From positions 221,699 to 285,698 of the forward strand of contig JAYRZB010000006.1 in assembly GCA_041916675.1 (NCBI GenBank): a stretch of 64,000 nucleotides of DNA, written 5' to 3'. The stretch comes from JAYRZB01 sp041916675 (GTDB taxonomy: Bacteria > Pseudomonadota > Alphaproteobacteria > Rhizobiales > Devosiaceae). Under the pieces are notes generated by a model, which had not been told where the DNA came from, searched no databases, and saw only the letters and a list, made by a program, of their open reading frames with translations. Positions 1 through 9,079 of this stretch are shown here, one piece after another. Positions within the stretch are counted from its first letter, which is position 1; every line of letters starts with the position of its first letter. Made by a program: the position numbers and the translations under genes.

Positions 1-921
1 CAGCGGCACATCGGCCAGTTTGGCATCGAGTTCGTCGGGCCGGGCGTCATAGCGGGCGCTCTCCTGCTCGACGCGCCCGCGCGTCAAGACGACCGCACCC
101 TGCTTGAGGAAGGCATCAGCGACATAGACGGCCTGGTCCACGAGCCCGCCCGGGTTGTTGCGCAGGTCAAGGATAATCCCTTTGGGCGCCACGCCATTGC
201 GCTCCTTGTAGACATCCTCGACGGCTTTCTGAATGCCGGAATAGGCTTGCTCCGAGAACTTCGAAAGCCGCAGCACCGCCACATCGCCCTCCATGCTCAT
301 GCGCACGGCGCGCATGGCGATGATGTCACGGGTCAGCTCAAAATCAATGGTATCGGTTTCGCCTTCGCGGGCGACCGTCACCACGATCTTCGTGCCCACT
401 TTGCCGCGCATCTTGGCCACCGCATCATCGAGCGCCAGACCCTGGATCTGCTGGCCATCGAGGGCCACGATGAAATCGTTGGGGCGGATGCCGGCCTTGG
501 CTGCCGGGGTGTCATCGATGGGAGACACCACCTTGATCACGCCTTCCTCCATGGTCACCTCGATCCCGAGGCCCCCGAACTGGCCAGACGTATCTTCCTG
601 CACATCCGAATAACTTTCGGGCGAAAGATAGCCAGAGTGCGGGTCAAGCGAGGTCAGCATGCCCTGAATAGCGGCGCGGATCAGTTCCTGCTCATCGGGT
701 GCGTCGACATATTCGGCGCGGATACGATCGAACACCTCCCCGAACAGGTCGAGATCGGCATAGATCTCCTGCGGATCGCGCGGCGTGGCGGCTTCGGCGG
801 CCTCCGCTTCTGTCAACTCATCGGCGGCCGGTTGCGGGTCTTCCTGCGCATAGGCGAATGGGACGGCACTCACCGACAGGGCGAGGGCAAGGGCGAGGGC
901 GCGAAGCGGCGGCAAACGCAT
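1..921 (-). CDS. ctpA: S41 family carboxyl-terminal processing protease CtpA, 3' end cut by window edge
   Basis: This is a periplasmic serine protease that trims or degrades envelope proteins. 307 codons are open from the ATG at 919-921 to the left edge with no stop, so the gene continues outside the window. A signal peptide is clear (hydrophobic stretch ending in AYAQED). A tail-specific protease N-domain follows (FDRIRAEYVD, LDPHSGYL), then a PDZ domain at about residues 90-170 (GGLGIEV, AGIRPNDFIVALDG). The start of the S41 core follows, with DLRNNPGG at residues 252-259. The catalytic Ser/Lys motif lies beyond the window. It starts 6 nt after the envC-like stop codon, so the two are co-transcribed, as in related genomes. 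Confidence 0.93.
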   Translation of the reverse strand, partial: MRLPPLRALALALALSVSAVPFAYAQEDPQPAADELTEAEAAEAATPRDPQEIYADLDLFGEVFDRIRAEYVDAPDEQELIRAAIQGMLTSLDPHSGYLSPESYSDVQEDTSGQFGGLGIEVTMEEGVIKVVSPIDDTPAAKAGIRPNDFIVALDGQQIQGLALDDAVAKMRGKVGTKIVVTVAREGETDTIDFELTRDIIAMRAVRMSMEGDVAVLRLSKFSEQAYSGIQKAVEDVYKERNGVAPKGIILDLRNNPGGLVDQAVYVADAFLKQGAVVLTRGRVEQESARYDARPDELDAKLADVPL

Positions 922-927
922 CAGGGT

Positions 928-2310
928 TTATCCACTTTGGGTCGGGTTGGGTTGGGTTGCCCACCATCCGGTGGGGTCGACGGGCTCATTGTTCTTTCGC
1001 ATCTCAATATAAAGCGTTGGACGGGAGACGCCAGCGCTCGTCGCAATGGTCTGGCCACTTGTGCGTGATCCCATCGTGCCCAGCGGCTCGCCCATCAGCA
1101 CGAACTGGCCGATGTTGACCGAAACGCTGTCGAGGCCCGCCAGCAGCATAGTGTAGTCCTGTCCGGTATTGAGGATGATGATTTGGCCGTAATTGAGGTA
1201 TGGACCCTTGAACATCACCCAGCCATCGGCAGGCGAGACCACCTGCGCATTGGCCCGGGTCACCAGTGATAACCCCTGCGCAATGCCGCCAAAGCCATCG
1301 CCAGCACCGTAGTCGACAACGTTGACGCCGCTTGCAGGAACCGTGAGGTAGCCGAAGGCGGCAGAAAACGGGATGGCCGGTTCCTTGCGGGCGGTGTTGG
1401 ACAAGGCCAGCTTTATGGTTTCGGCATCCAGCGCCCCGGGGGTCAACCCGGCCTGGGCGGCATCGCTGGCGCGGGCGGCTTCGGCCACCGCATTGACGCG
1501 CTTGGCCATCATGGCCACCAGTTCCTTGAGCGAGGTGGCCTTGGCTGCCAGTTCGGCGGCCTGACGCTCTTCCTCAAGCAGTTGCGCGGTGGCAATCTCG
1601 ACGCCCTGCTTGCGGGCGGTGATCAGGGTGGCAATGCGCAATTGCTCTTCTTCTAGGATGGCAAAATTGGCCTTGAGTTGTTCTTCCTCGCGCAGGGCTT
1701 CGGCCTTGATCCGCGACAGTTCGGTCAGGTCGGCCATCACCTTGTCGGCCTTTTCGCGTAATTGCGGCAGGATGGCCGAAATCAGGATGGCGCTGCGGGC
1801 CGAGCCGAGAGCATCGGAGGGGTCCACAATCAGGGCCGGTGGCGGATTGCGCGAGATCCGTTCGAGCGCTGCCAAGACGTTGGCAATGTTGCTGTCGGCA
1901 CCGTCAAGACGTCCCCGCACTTCAAGCTCGGCCACGATCAGGGCATCGAGCCGCTCTTCCATGGCCGCCACTTCGATTTCAGCCAGCTTCACCCGCTGCG
2001 CCGCGGCGATCAGGGCGGCATTCTGCTTGGCGCGATCCCCGCTCAGTTGCTCGATCTCGGCCTTTAACGCATCGCGGCGCTCCTGGCTCAAGGTGATCGA
2101 TCGCTCGAGATCGCGCAGGTTCGTTTCTGCTTCGCGCTGCCTGGCTGCCTCGACTTCGGCTGCCGGATCGATGGCGGGCGTGGCGGCAGGCAAGGGATCC
2201 GGCGCGGCGGGCGGTGCGTCAGGACCCGACTGGGCAAGGATCGGCAGGCCCGCGCCAAGGCTCAGCCCCAGCACCGCCATCCCCAGCACCAGGCCACGGC
2301 TCATTCCCAT
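928..2310 (-). CDS. envC: EnvC-type murein hydrolase activator (degenerate LytM/M23 domain)
   Basis: 460 residues: a signal peptide (about 1-27), a long coiled coil (about 54-270, rich in Glu/Ala/Arg/Leu) and a C-terminal LytM fold (about 320-455). This is the EnvC architecture, in which the protein activates cell-wall amidases during division. The LytM domain keeps the fold signature (PADGWVMFKG, YGQIIILN, NNEPVDPTGW). It lacks the zinc ligands of active M23 peptidases: the HxxxD region reads FGGIAQGL and the HxH motif is replaced by LYIE. A non-catalytic activator role is therefore inferred. ATGs at 2310 and 2304 are both possible starts. It sits between rlmH and ctpA. Confidence 0.88.
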   Translation of the reverse strand: MGMSRGLVLGMAVLGLSLGAGLPILAQSGPDAPPAAPDPLPAATPAIDPAAEVEAARQREAETNLRDLERSITLSQERRDALKAEIEQLSGDRAKQNAALIAAAQRVKLAEIEVAAMEERLDALIVAELEVRGRLDGADSNIANVLAALERISRNPPPALIVDPSDALGSARSAILISAILPQLREKADKVMADLTELSRIKAEALREEEQLKANFAILEEEQLRIATLITARKQGVEIATAQLLEEERQAAELAAKATSLKELVAMMAKRVNAVAEAARASDAAQAGLTPGALDAETIKLALSNTARKEPAIPFSAAFGYLTVPASGVNVVDYGAGDGFGGIAQGLSLVTRANAQVVSPADGWVMFKGPYLNYGQIIILNTGQDYTMLLAGLDSVSVNIGQFVLMGEPLGTMGSRTSGQTIATSAGVSRPTLYIEMRKNNEPVDPTGWWATQPNPTQSG

Positions 2311-2385
2311 TCCGCACTTGTCTCCGAATCAGCGTCCGACCATAGCAAAGCAGGGGTAAACGCGGGCTTTTTGTGGCGGTTTTCG

Positions 2386-2874
2386 CTATGTCTCACCGCG
2401 ATGATAGGGATGGCCCGACAAGATGGTGGTGGCGCGATAGAGTTGTTCGGCCAGCATGATGCGCACCATCTGGTGCGGCCAGGTCAGGGGCGAGAACGAC
2501 AGCATCAGCGCGGCATCTTTTGCCAGCGCCGGGTCCAGCCCGTCCGGCCCGCCGATCACAAAACTCACTGCCTGCCGAGCGCTGTCGCGCCAGCGCCCGA
2601 TCTGCTGGGCGAAGGCGTCCGAACCCATGGATTTGCCGTGCTCGTCGAGCAGCACCAGTATACTGGCCTCGGGCAGCGCGCCCCGCAGCGATCTGGCTTC
2701 TTCAACTTTGCGCGCAGATGCGGAGGTGGCGCGGGATTCGGCAAACTCCGCCACCTCGAAACCGGTCAGGCTCAGGCTCTTGCCGGTGCCGATGGCGCGC
2801 TCGAGATAGCGGGCGACCAGCTCGCGTTCGGGCCCCTGCTTCATGCGCCCGATCGCGGCGATCTGAATGCGCAT
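2386..2874 (-). CDS. rlmH: 23S rRNA (pseudouridine1915-N3)-methyltransferase RlmH
   Basis: 162 residues, close to the usual RlmH length of about 155. It is a SPOUT-class methyltransferase modifying pseudouridine 1915 in helix 69 of 23S rRNA. Visible signatures are the N-terminal MRIQIAAIGRMK, the SAM-binding loop FVIGGPDGLDP and the C-terminal LSGHPYHRGE. The frame stays open upstream, but the family start is the ATG at 2872-2874, only 8 nt after the rsfS stop codon. The rsfS-rlmH pairing is conserved widely in bacteria. Confidence 0.95.
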   Translation of the reverse strand: MRIQIAAIGRMKQGPERELVARYLERAIGTGKSLSLTGFEVAEFAESRATSASARKVEEARSLRGALPEASILVLLDEHGKSMGSDAFAQQIGRWRDSARQAVSFVIGGPDGLDPALAKDAALMLSFSPLTWPHQMVRIMLAEQLYRATTILSGHPYHRGET

Positions 2875-2882
2875 GATCGGGC

Positions 2883-3266
2883 TTAGTGGGCGTTCTCGGC
2901 GAAGTCGGCCGACCACATCTTTTCGATGTTGTAGAATTCGCGCACTTCTGGGCGGAAGATGTGGACGATGACATCGCCACCATCGACGAGCACCCAGTCG
3001 CAGTGGGGCAGCCCCTCCACCCGGGGTTTGCCGTAGCCGTTCTCGCGCAGGGCGCGGGCCAACTGGTCGGCAACCGCGCCGACATGGCGATGCGAGCGGC
3101 CGGAGGTGATCACCATGTGGTCCGAAAGCGAGGACTTGCCGGTGATATCGATGGCAACAGTCTGCTCGGCCTTGGCGTCGTCAAGGCTTTCCAGGATCAC
3201 CTCGATCATCGGACGGGTCGGTGCGGCGGTCGGCTCGTCTTGAGCCGGAGTATGGGGTTGAGCCAT
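2883..3266 (-). CDS. rsfS: Ribosomal silencing factor RsfS
   Basis: 127 residues from the ATG at 3264-3266; an in-frame TTG at 3272 is an alternative. RsfS binds L14 and blocks subunit joining when growth slows. The domain is evident from LDDAKAEQTVAIDITGKSS, DHMVITSGRSHRHVGAVAD and CDWVLVDGGDVIVHIF followed by REFYNIEKMW. An N-terminal extension of about 20 residues rich in Pro/Ala/Thr precedes the domain. It lies directly upstream of rlmH in the same transcript. Confidence 0.94.
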   Translation of the reverse strand: MAQPHTPAQDEPTAAPTRPMIEVILESLDDAKAEQTVAIDITGKSSLSDHMVITSGRSHRHVGAVADQLARALRENGYGKPRVEGLPHCDWVLVDGGDVIVHIFRPEVREFYNIEKMWSADFAENAH

Positions 3267-3272
3267 TATCAA

Positions 3273-3447
3273 ATAGCCTTGGCCCCGGCGTAATGAGCAC
3301 GGTTCATGCGTGTTTCATCGGTCCTTGATTGGTGTGTCTAAACGGTCTCGCATCGGTTTCGATGGCGGTAGTTCCCGTTTGGGTGACGAATTCAGTCACC
3401 TCTCATAATAGGCGTCCGCGGCCGGTTTGTGAAGGGTCAACCTTTTA
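3273..3447 (-). other. Intergenic stretch between nadD and rsfS
   Basis: About 180 nt without a coding signal separate nadD from rsfS, the largest gap inside the operon. It may hold an internal promoter for rsfS-rlmH-envC-ctpA. I see no convincing -35/-10 pair or terminator. Confidence 0.3.
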
Positions 3448-4083
3448 TCAGGGTTTACCGGTTTTGCGGCGGGCCCGGATCGCCGAGGAGGAGAGGGTCG
3501 ACATATGCCCGTGCAGGTAGACCCATGCCGGCGCAGGCGCCGTCGCCAGCACCCCGGCATCGGTTTCGTCGAGCCGGTAACGGCTCAGGCTGAGCCCTGC
3601 CAACGACACCGGGGCCCGCCGCGCCGATCCGGGGCGGACATAGACCGCCATCGGCATCAGTGCGGCAATCTCGCGCCAGCGTTCCCAGCGGTGGAAATCA
3701 ACCAGGTTGTCTGCCCCCATGATCCAGACAAAGTGTACCTGCGGCAGGCTACCGGTCAGGAAGCGCAGTGTGTCATGGGTATAGCGAAAGCCATGGGCTG
3801 CCTCAAATCCGGTCACCTTGATCCGGGGGTGGTCCATCAGCGCGCGCGCGACGCTGACCCGGTCGGCGAGCGGGGCGAGGTCGCCATGGGTTTTCAGCGG
3901 ATTGCCGGGCGACACCAGCAGCCAGACCGCATCTAGCCTCAGGCGCTTGAGAGCTTCGAGCGCCACGAGCCGGTGCCCCTGATGGGGCGGATTGAAACTG
4001 CCCCCGAACAGCCCGATCTGCATGCCGGCACTGGCGATGGGCCGTTCGGTGATGCCGGGGATACGGATGATCGGATGGGCCAT
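3448..4083 (-). CDS. nadD: Nicotinate-nucleotide adenylyltransferase NadD
   Basis: 211 residues. NadD makes nicotinate adenine dinucleotide in NAD synthesis. The nucleotidyltransferase motif GGSFNPPHQGH is at residues 27-37, WIMGADNL is mid-protein and the C-terminal phosphate-binding segment reads STLSSSAIRARR. The first 20 residues precede the conserved core, so the ATG at 4023 (MQIGLFGGS) is a possible start; neither start has a strong ribosome binding site. It lies 11 nt downstream of proA and about 180 nt before rsfS. Confidence 0.94.
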   Translation of the reverse strand: MAHPIIRIPGITERPIASAGMQIGLFGGSFNPPHQGHRLVALEALKRLRLDAVWLLVSPGNPLKTHGDLAPLADRVSVARALMDHPRIKVTGFEAAHGFRYTHDTLRFLTGSLPQVHFVWIMGADNLVDFHRWERWREIAALMPMAVYVRPGSARRAPVSLAGLSLSRYRLDETDAGVLATAPAPAWVYLHGHMSTLSSSAIRARRKTGKP

Positions 4084-4094
4084 GGTCAGGGGTT

Positions 4095-5357
4095 CTACGG
4101 GCGGGTCTGCCCATTCCCCCGCACCAGGTATTTAAAGCTCGTCAGCTGTTCGACACCCACCGGCCCGCGCGCATGCATCCGGCCTGTGGCAATGCCGATT
4201 TCCCCGCCAAAGCCGAACTCGCCGCCATCGGCAAACTGGGTCGAGGCGTTGTGCATCAGGATGGCTGAATCGATGCGGTTGAAGAACTTCTCAACCGCAT
4301 CGGGGTCTTCGGCAATAATGGCCTCGGTGTGGTGGCTCGAATAGGTCTCGATATGCGAAATCGCCTCATCAAGGCTTCCAACCACCCGGACCGAAATGAT
4401 GGCGTCCTCGTATTCGGTGCGCCAGTCTTCCTCGGTGGCGGGCCGGGCCCCAGGGATCATATGCTGGACGGTATCATCGCCCCGGACCTCGCAGCCCTTT
4501 TCCATCAGCGCCTGAACAATGGGCGTGAGATGGGTGCTGGCCACATCCTGGTGGATCAGCAGGGTTTCGACCGCCCCGCAGATGCCGGTTCGGCGCATCT
4601 TGGCGTTGAGCGTTACGCTGACGGCCTTCTCGAGGTTGGCGCTCTTGTCGATATAAACATGCACGATACCTTCGAGATGAGCAAAGACCGGCACCCGCGC
4701 TTCGTCCTGCACCCGCGCCACCAACGTCTTGCCGCCGCGCGGCACGATCACATCGATATTGCCGCCCAGGCCCTTGAGCATTTCCCCCACGGCGGCGCGG
4801 TCGGTGACCGGCACGATCTGGATGGCGTCTTCGGGCAGCCCGGCTTCGCGCAGCCCGGCCACCAGTGCGGCGTGAATGGCGCGCGAGGAATAGAAGCTGT
4901 CCGAGCCACCGCGCAGGATCACCGCATTGCCTGATTTCAGGCACAGCGCCCCGGCATCGGCGGTCACGTTGGGGCGGCTCTCAAAGATCACCCCGATTAC
5001 CCCGAGCGGGGTACGCACGCGCTCGATATGCAGGCCATTGGGCCGGTCCCATTCGGCCATCACGGCCCCCACCGGGTCGGGCAGGGCAGCGATGGTTTTC
5101 AGCCCGGCAACAATGCTGTCAATGCGCTGGTCATTGAGCGCGAGCCGGTCAAGAAAAGCCTTGCTCATGCCGCGCTCGGCGCCGGCCTGCATATCGCGCG
5201 CATTCTCGGCCAGAATGTGGGCCCGGGTTTCATCCAGAGCCCGGGCAGCAGCCTCAAGCGCGTGCTGCTTGGGCACAGGTCCGGCAATGGCCAGCTGATG
5301 GGCCGCTGCGCGGGCGCGGGCGCCGATCCCGGCCATGATCTCAGCAATATCGCTCAC
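4095..5357 (-). CDS. proA: Glutamate-5-semialdehyde dehydrogenase (gamma-glutamyl phosphate reductase) ProA
   Basis: 420 residues, normal for ProA. It catalyses NADPH reduction of gamma-glutamyl phosphate, the second step of proline synthesis. Aldehyde-dehydrogenase-fold signatures include the catalytic-cysteine segment MRRTGICGAVETLL and ESRPNVTADAGALCLKSGNA. The start is GTG (positions 5355-5357), overlapping the proB stop codon as GTGA, so translation is probably coupled to ProB, its pathway partner. Confidence 0.97.
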   Translation of the reverse strand: MSDIAEIMAGIGARARAAAHQLAIAGPVPKQHALEAAARALDETRAHILAENARDMQAGAERGMSKAFLDRLALNDQRIDSIVAGLKTIAALPDPVGAVMAEWDRPNGLHIERVRTPLGVIGVIFESRPNVTADAGALCLKSGNAVILRGGSDSFYSSRAIHAALVAGLREAGLPEDAIQIVPVTDRAAVGEMLKGLGGNIDVIVPRGGKTLVARVQDEARVPVFAHLEGIVHVYIDKSANLEKAVSVTLNAKMRRTGICGAVETLLIHQDVASTHLTPIVQALMEKGCEVRGDDTVQHMIPGARPATEEDWRTEYEDAIISVRVVGSLDEAISHIETYSSHHTEAIIAEDPDAVEKFFNRIDSAILMHNASTQFADGGEFGFGGEIGIATGRMHARGPVGVEQLTSFKYLVRGNGQTRP

Positions 5358-6490
5358 GGCGCTTCTCCGGGTGTCAGCAGCACAAGATTGTCGCGGTGCA
5401 CCAGTTCGGCGCGGTTGCCCACGCCGAGCAGTTCGAGGACCAAGTCGCTTTTTTTGCCGCGCACCAGCGCGGCTTCGTCGCTGTCGAGACCAACAAGGCC
5501 GCGTGCGATCTCGACCCGGTCCGGATCAAGGATCGAGACGGCATCGCCGCGCAGGAATTCCCCACTCACCCTGGTCACCCCGATGGGCAACAGGCTCTTG
5601 CCGGTTTTCAGCGCCCGCGCCGCCCCGGCATCCACATGCAGGCTGCCCGAAACGGCCAGCGAACCCATGATCCAGCGTTTGCGCGCCGCCTTTGGGGAAA
5701 TTGCCGGGGCAAACAGGGTGTGCCGTCCGCCCAGCATCAGGGCCTTGAGCGGATGGCTTTCAGTGCCCTTGGCAATGATCATGGCGGTGCCGGCCAGCGT
5801 TGCAATTTTGCCCGCCTCGACCTTGGTGGTCATGCCGCCGCGCGACAGGTGGCTGGCCGCACCCCCGGCCATGGCTTCGATTTCGGGGGTAATGGCGGCC
5901 ACATGCGGGATATGGCTGGCATTGGGGTCCTTGGCCGGCGGGGCGGTATAGAGCCCATCAATGTCGGAGAGCAGCACCAGAAGGTCGGCTTCGATCATGG
6001 TGGCAACGCGCGCGCTCAGCCGGTCGTTGTCGCCATAGCGAATCTCGGCAGTGGCAACGCTGTCGTTTTCGTTGATGATCGGAACAGCACCCATATCCAC
6101 CAGCGTGGTGATCGTGGTGCGGGCATTGAGGAAATAGCGCCGTTCCTCGGTGATATTGGGGGTGATCAGGATTTGTCCCGTGACAATGCCATGGGCTCCC
6201 AGCGCCTCGTTCCAGGCCTGGCTGAGGGCAATCTGGCCCACGCTTGCCGCCGCCTGGCTTTGCTCGAGCGGCAGGGCTACGGCCTCGAGCCCCAGAATCC
6301 GGCGGCCCAGCGCGATAGCGCCCGAGGACACAATCACCACGCTGCGTCCCTCGGCCCGCAATGCGGCAATATCCTGGGCCAGCGATTTCAGCCAATCGGC
6401 GCGCAGCTTGCCGGTCTTGCTGTCCACAAGCAGGGCCGAGCCAATCTTGATGGTCAGGCGCCGGAACGGCGCAAGCGCATTGGCACTCAT
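5354..6490 (-). CDS. proB: Glutamate 5-kinase ProB (with PUA domain)
   Basis: 378 residues: an amino-acid kinase domain (about 8-260; IKIGSALLVD, VSSGAIALGRR, NENDSVATAEIRYGDND) followed by a C-terminal PUA domain (about 280-370). It phosphorylates glutamate in the first committed step of proline synthesis and is normally feedback-inhibited by proline. The ATG overlaps the obgE stop by one base (TAATG) and the 3' end overlaps proA by four bases. Confidence 0.97.
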   Translation of the reverse strand: MSANALAPFRRLTIKIGSALLVDSKTGKLRADWLKSLAQDIAALRAEGRSVVIVSSGAIALGRRILGLEAVALPLEQSQAAASVGQIALSQAWNEALGAHGIVTGQILITPNITEERRYFLNARTTITTLVDMGAVPIINENDSVATAEIRYGDNDRLSARVATMIEADLLVLLSDIDGLYTAPPAKDPNASHIPHVAAITPEIEAMAGGAASHLSRGGMTTKVEAGKIATLAGTAMIIAKGTESHPLKALMLGGRHTLFAPAISPKAARKRWIMGSLAVSGSLHVDAGAARALKTGKSLLPIGVTRVSGEFLRGDAVSILDPDRVEIARGLVGLDSDEAALVRGKKSDLVLELLGVGNRAELVHRDNLVLLTPGEAP

Positions 6491-7533
6491 TACGGCACCC
6501 AGTTGGGCTCTATCTTGCGGCGGGCCTGTTCTTCGCGTTCCGCCTTGGCGGCATCGAGGGTTTCGATCACTTTGTAAAGCACCGCTTCCACGCCCTGCCC
6601 GGTCACGCCCGAAACCAGCATAACCTCCGTCTTCGAGGCGCGCTTGAGAACCTTGACCTTCTCCTTGATCGCGTCGGCCGGGATGGCGTCGATCTTGTTG
6701 AGCACCAGGATTTCGGGCTTATCGCCCAGCGCATCGGCATAGGCGGTCAGCTCGTTGCGAATGGTTTTGTAGGAGAGTTTGACGTCCTCCTCGGTGCCAT
6801 CGATCAGATGGATCAACACCCCGCAGCGTTCGATATGACCAAGGAACCGGTCCCCGATACCCGCTCCTTCATGGGCGCCCTCGATCAGACCGGGAATATC
6901 CGCAAGGACAAAATCCCGTTCCCCCACCCGCACAACCCCCAGATTGGGGTGCAGGGTTGTAAACGGATAGTCCGCGATCTTGGGCTTGGCAGCCGACACC
7001 GCGGCCAGGAAGGTGGACTTACCGGCATTGGGTAGCCCGACAAGTCCGGCATCGGCGATCAGTTTCAGGCGCAGCCAGATCCACTTTTCCACCCCGGTCT
7101 GCCCCGGATTGGCATGGCGCGGGGCCTGATTGGATGAGGTCTTGAAGTGGGCGTTGCCGAACCCGCCATTGCCGCCCGACAACAGCTTGATCCGCTGCCC
7201 GACCTCGGTCAGGTCGGCAATCAGGGTTTCATTGTCTTCCTCGAACACCTGCGTGCCCACCGGCACGCGCAGCACGACGTCCGCGCCCTCGGCCCCGGTG
7301 CGGTTCTTGCCCATGCCGTGGGTGCCGGTCGACGCCTTGAAATGTTGCTGATAGCGATAGTCGATCAGGGTGTTCAGCCCATCGACGCATTCCACAATCA
7401 CATCGCCGCCGCGCCCGCCATTGCCGCCATTGGGGCCGCCGAATTCAACAAACTTTTCGCGCAGGAACGACACCGATCCGCCACCGCCATCGCCGGAGCG
7501 CACATAGATCTTGGCCTGATCGAGGAATTTCAT
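6490..7533 (-). CDS. obgE: Obg-family GTPase (ObgE/CgtA)
   Basis: 347 residues from MKFLDQAKIYVRSG. The glycine-rich Obg fold covers residues 1-158 (GGNGGRGGDV, GTHGMGKNRTG). The G domain has its P-loop GLPNAGKST at 166-174, followed by DIPGLIEGA, NKID and a C-terminal GTPase segment. It acts in large-subunit maturation and stress control. The frame is open further upstream but the family start is at 7531-7533, where the ATG overlaps the stop of the upstream acetyltransferase (ATGA). Confidence 0.97.
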   Translation of the reverse strand: MKFLDQAKIYVRSGDGGGGSVSFLREKFVEFGGPNGGNGGRGGDVIVECVDGLNTLIDYRYQQHFKASTGTHGMGKNRTGAEGADVVLRVPVGTQVFEEDNETLIADLTEVGQRIKLLSGGNGGFGNAHFKTSSNQAPRHANPGQTGVEKWIWLRLKLIADAGLVGLPNAGKSTFLAAVSAAKPKIADYPFTTLHPNLGVVRVGERDFVLADIPGLIEGAHEGAGIGDRFLGHIERCGVLIHLIDGTEEDVKLSYKTIRNELTAYADALGDKPEILVLNKIDAIPADAIKEKVKVLKRASKTEVMLVSGVTGQGVEAVLYKVIETLDAAKAEREEQARRKIEPNWVP

Positions 7534-8048
7534 TGTCTGGTTCCGTTCCAAGCCGTTCGGGTGAGTTGGGTGTCGATATGGCGCACCTGCTCGTTTCGTG
7601 CAAGGCAATGCATCATGGACTGGCCGGTTTCGACAAATCCGAATTTCCGCTGTACCGCCGCCGAAGCCTTGTTGAAGGCAAAATAACCCGAAGGGACAAC
7701 GGTTTTGTCGGAACTCGAAAAGAACCAATCGAGTGCCGCCCCCACCGCCTCGCTCACCAGGCCGCGTCCCCAGTAGGGCTGCCCAAGATAATATCCCAGC
7801 CGGGCATCGTGAAAGCCGATCTGCCCGATCATGCCGTGATTGGGCAGATCGATAGCGAACTCGATAATCCCTGTGTCGTTACTGACCTCGGTCAGAAATG
7901 CCGCCGCATCGCTTTCGAGATAGGGGTAAGGGACAGCCACCAGGTTGCCCGAAACGGCAAAATTATTGAGAAGGTCGGCAATGCGTGGCGCATCACTCAA
8001 CTGTGGCGGCCTGAGGCGCAACCGCTCGGTCATAAGCACTGGGGTCAT
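7530..8048 (-). CDS. GNAT family N-acetyltransferase (RimJ/RimL-like)
   Basis: 172 residues from the ATG at 8046-8048, which overlaps the stop of the preceding acetyltransferase gene. The start MTERLRLRPPQLSD is typical of the RimJ/RimL-like acetyltransferase subfamily, and the acetyl-CoA-binding beta strand and loop are seen at GYYLGQPYWGRGLVSEAV. It lies between L27 and Obg, where acetyltransferases are common in related genomes. The substrate is unknown. It is 35-40% alike by eye to its upstream neighbour, which suggests a tandem duplication. Confidence 0.9.
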   Translation of the reverse strand: MTPVLMTERLRLRPPQLSDAPRIADLLNNFAVSGNLVAVPYPYLESDAAAFLTEVSNDTGIIEFAIDLPNHGMIGQIGFHDARLGYYLGQPYWGRGLVSEAVGAALDWFFSSSDKTVVPSGYFAFNKASAAVQRKFGFVETGQSMMHCLARNEQVRHIDTQLTRTAWNGTRQ

Positions 8049-8677
8049 CTCGGCAGCTCCTGCCGGAAGCTGATGACCGGCTGACCGATGTTGAACCCGC
8101 AATCGCGAATGGCCTCGCCGGTCCTCTCAAAGCCTAGTTTTTCCAACACGTGGCAGGAGCCGACATTGCTGGCGAGCGCCCGGGCCACGATCTGCCGGAT
8201 GCGGCCGGTTGCGGCGGCCGCTTCGATCAGGCCCTTGCCCGCCTCGGTGGCATAGCCCTTGCCCCAATGCGGTTCTCCCAGCCAATAGCCCAGTTCAGGC
8301 GGGCCATCCTTCTGGAAGGTCAGCCCCATGACCCCGATCAGCCGGTCATTGAGGGTAATGGCATAGGGCCGCTCATCGGGGCGCTGTGAAAAGACATCGA
8401 TAAAGGCAATTGCATCCCGGCTCGTATAGGGATGGGGCAGACGCGCCAGCTTTTCGGCGACATTGATGTTGTTGGCCAGCGTCACCAGCTCGGGCACGTC
8501 GCCGCGGATTGGGGCGCGCAGCACCAGCCGTGCGGTCTCGATCTTGCCGGGCATGGCGTCCCGGATGCGGCGGGCCGCCAGGCGTTCCTGGGCCAGCGCC
8601 AGGTCGCGGACACTGGGGCGCACGGCCTGCCGGGGGCGGGGGGCTTTGAGACGGTCCTTATCGTCGATCCTGCTCAT
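8045..8677 (-). CDS. GNAT family N-acetyltransferase (RimJ/RimL-like)
   Basis: 210 residues. The domain begins at about residue 42 (MPGKIETARLVLRAP) after a basic N-terminal extension, so an ATG at about 8554 is an alternative start. The acetyl-CoA loop is LGYWLGEPHWGKGYATEAGKG and the C-terminal part HVLEKLGFERTGEAI is canonical. It shares layout and motifs with the adjacent downstream acetyltransferase and overlaps it by four bases. The acceptor substrate cannot be told from sequence. Confidence 0.88.
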   Translation of the reverse strand: MSRIDDKDRLKAPRPRQAVRPSVRDLALAQERLAARRIRDAMPGKIETARLVLRAPIRGDVPELVTLANNINVAEKLARLPHPYTSRDAIAFIDVFSQRPDERPYAITLNDRLIGVMGLTFQKDGPPELGYWLGEPHWGKGYATEAGKGLIEAAAATGRIRQIVARALASNVGSCHVLEKLGFERTGEAIRDCGFNIGQPVISFRQELPR

Positions 8678-8690
8678 TCAAGCATGCTCC

Positions 8691-8727
8691 AAAGCACAAA
8701 GGGGAGCCGGTAAACCGAGCTCCCCTT
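8691..8727 (-). terminator. Candidate intrinsic terminator after rpmA
   Basis: A 9-bp perfect stem (AAGGGGAGC pairing with GCTCCCCTT, positions 8699-8707 and 8719-8727) is followed on the minus strand by TTTGTGCTTT. It would end or attenuate the L21-L27 transcript before the acetyltransferase and obgE genes. Confidence 0.6.
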
Positions 8728-8800
8728 CGGATCAATCATGCTTGGCGCTCACTTGCCTTGCCGGGGAGTGGTCTCCGGCAGGGGTGAAACATCCATGCCG

Positions 8801-9067
8801 TTATTCTGCTGCTTCTGCCGGCATAACCGACACGAAGGTTTTGGCTTTGGCGCGGGTCTTGAAGGTCACGGTGCCATCGACAAGAGCGAAGATGGTGTGA
8901 TCGACGCCGAGGCCAACCCCGGTGCCCGGGTGCCACTTGGTGCCGCGTTGACGCACAATGATATTACCGGCGACGACGCTTTCGCCACCGAACTTCTTGA
9001 CGCCAAGGCGTCGGCCAGCGGTATCGCGACCATTGCGGGATGAGCCGCCTGCTTTCTTATGGGCCAT
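8801..9067 (-). CDS. rpmA: 50S ribosomal protein L27
   Basis: 88 residues beginning MAHKKAGGSSRNGRD, with RLGVKKFGGE, IIVRQRGTKWHPG and GVDHTIFAL, all diagnostic of bL27. It sits at the peptidyl-transferase centre. It follows rplU by 12 nt, as in nearly all bacteria. The C-terminus ends PAEAAE. Confidence 0.98.
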   Translation of the reverse strand: MAHKKAGGSSRNGRDTAGRRLGVKKFGGESVVAGNIIVRQRGTKWHPGTGVGLGVDHTIFALVDGTVTFKTRAKAKTFVSVMPAEAAE

Positions 9068-9079
9068 AGGTCTAGCTCC

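Noticed and set aside
7534..7728. 65-residue extension of Obg
   Set aside because: It overlaps the upstream acetyltransferase, and Obg proteins start MKFLDQAKI-like.
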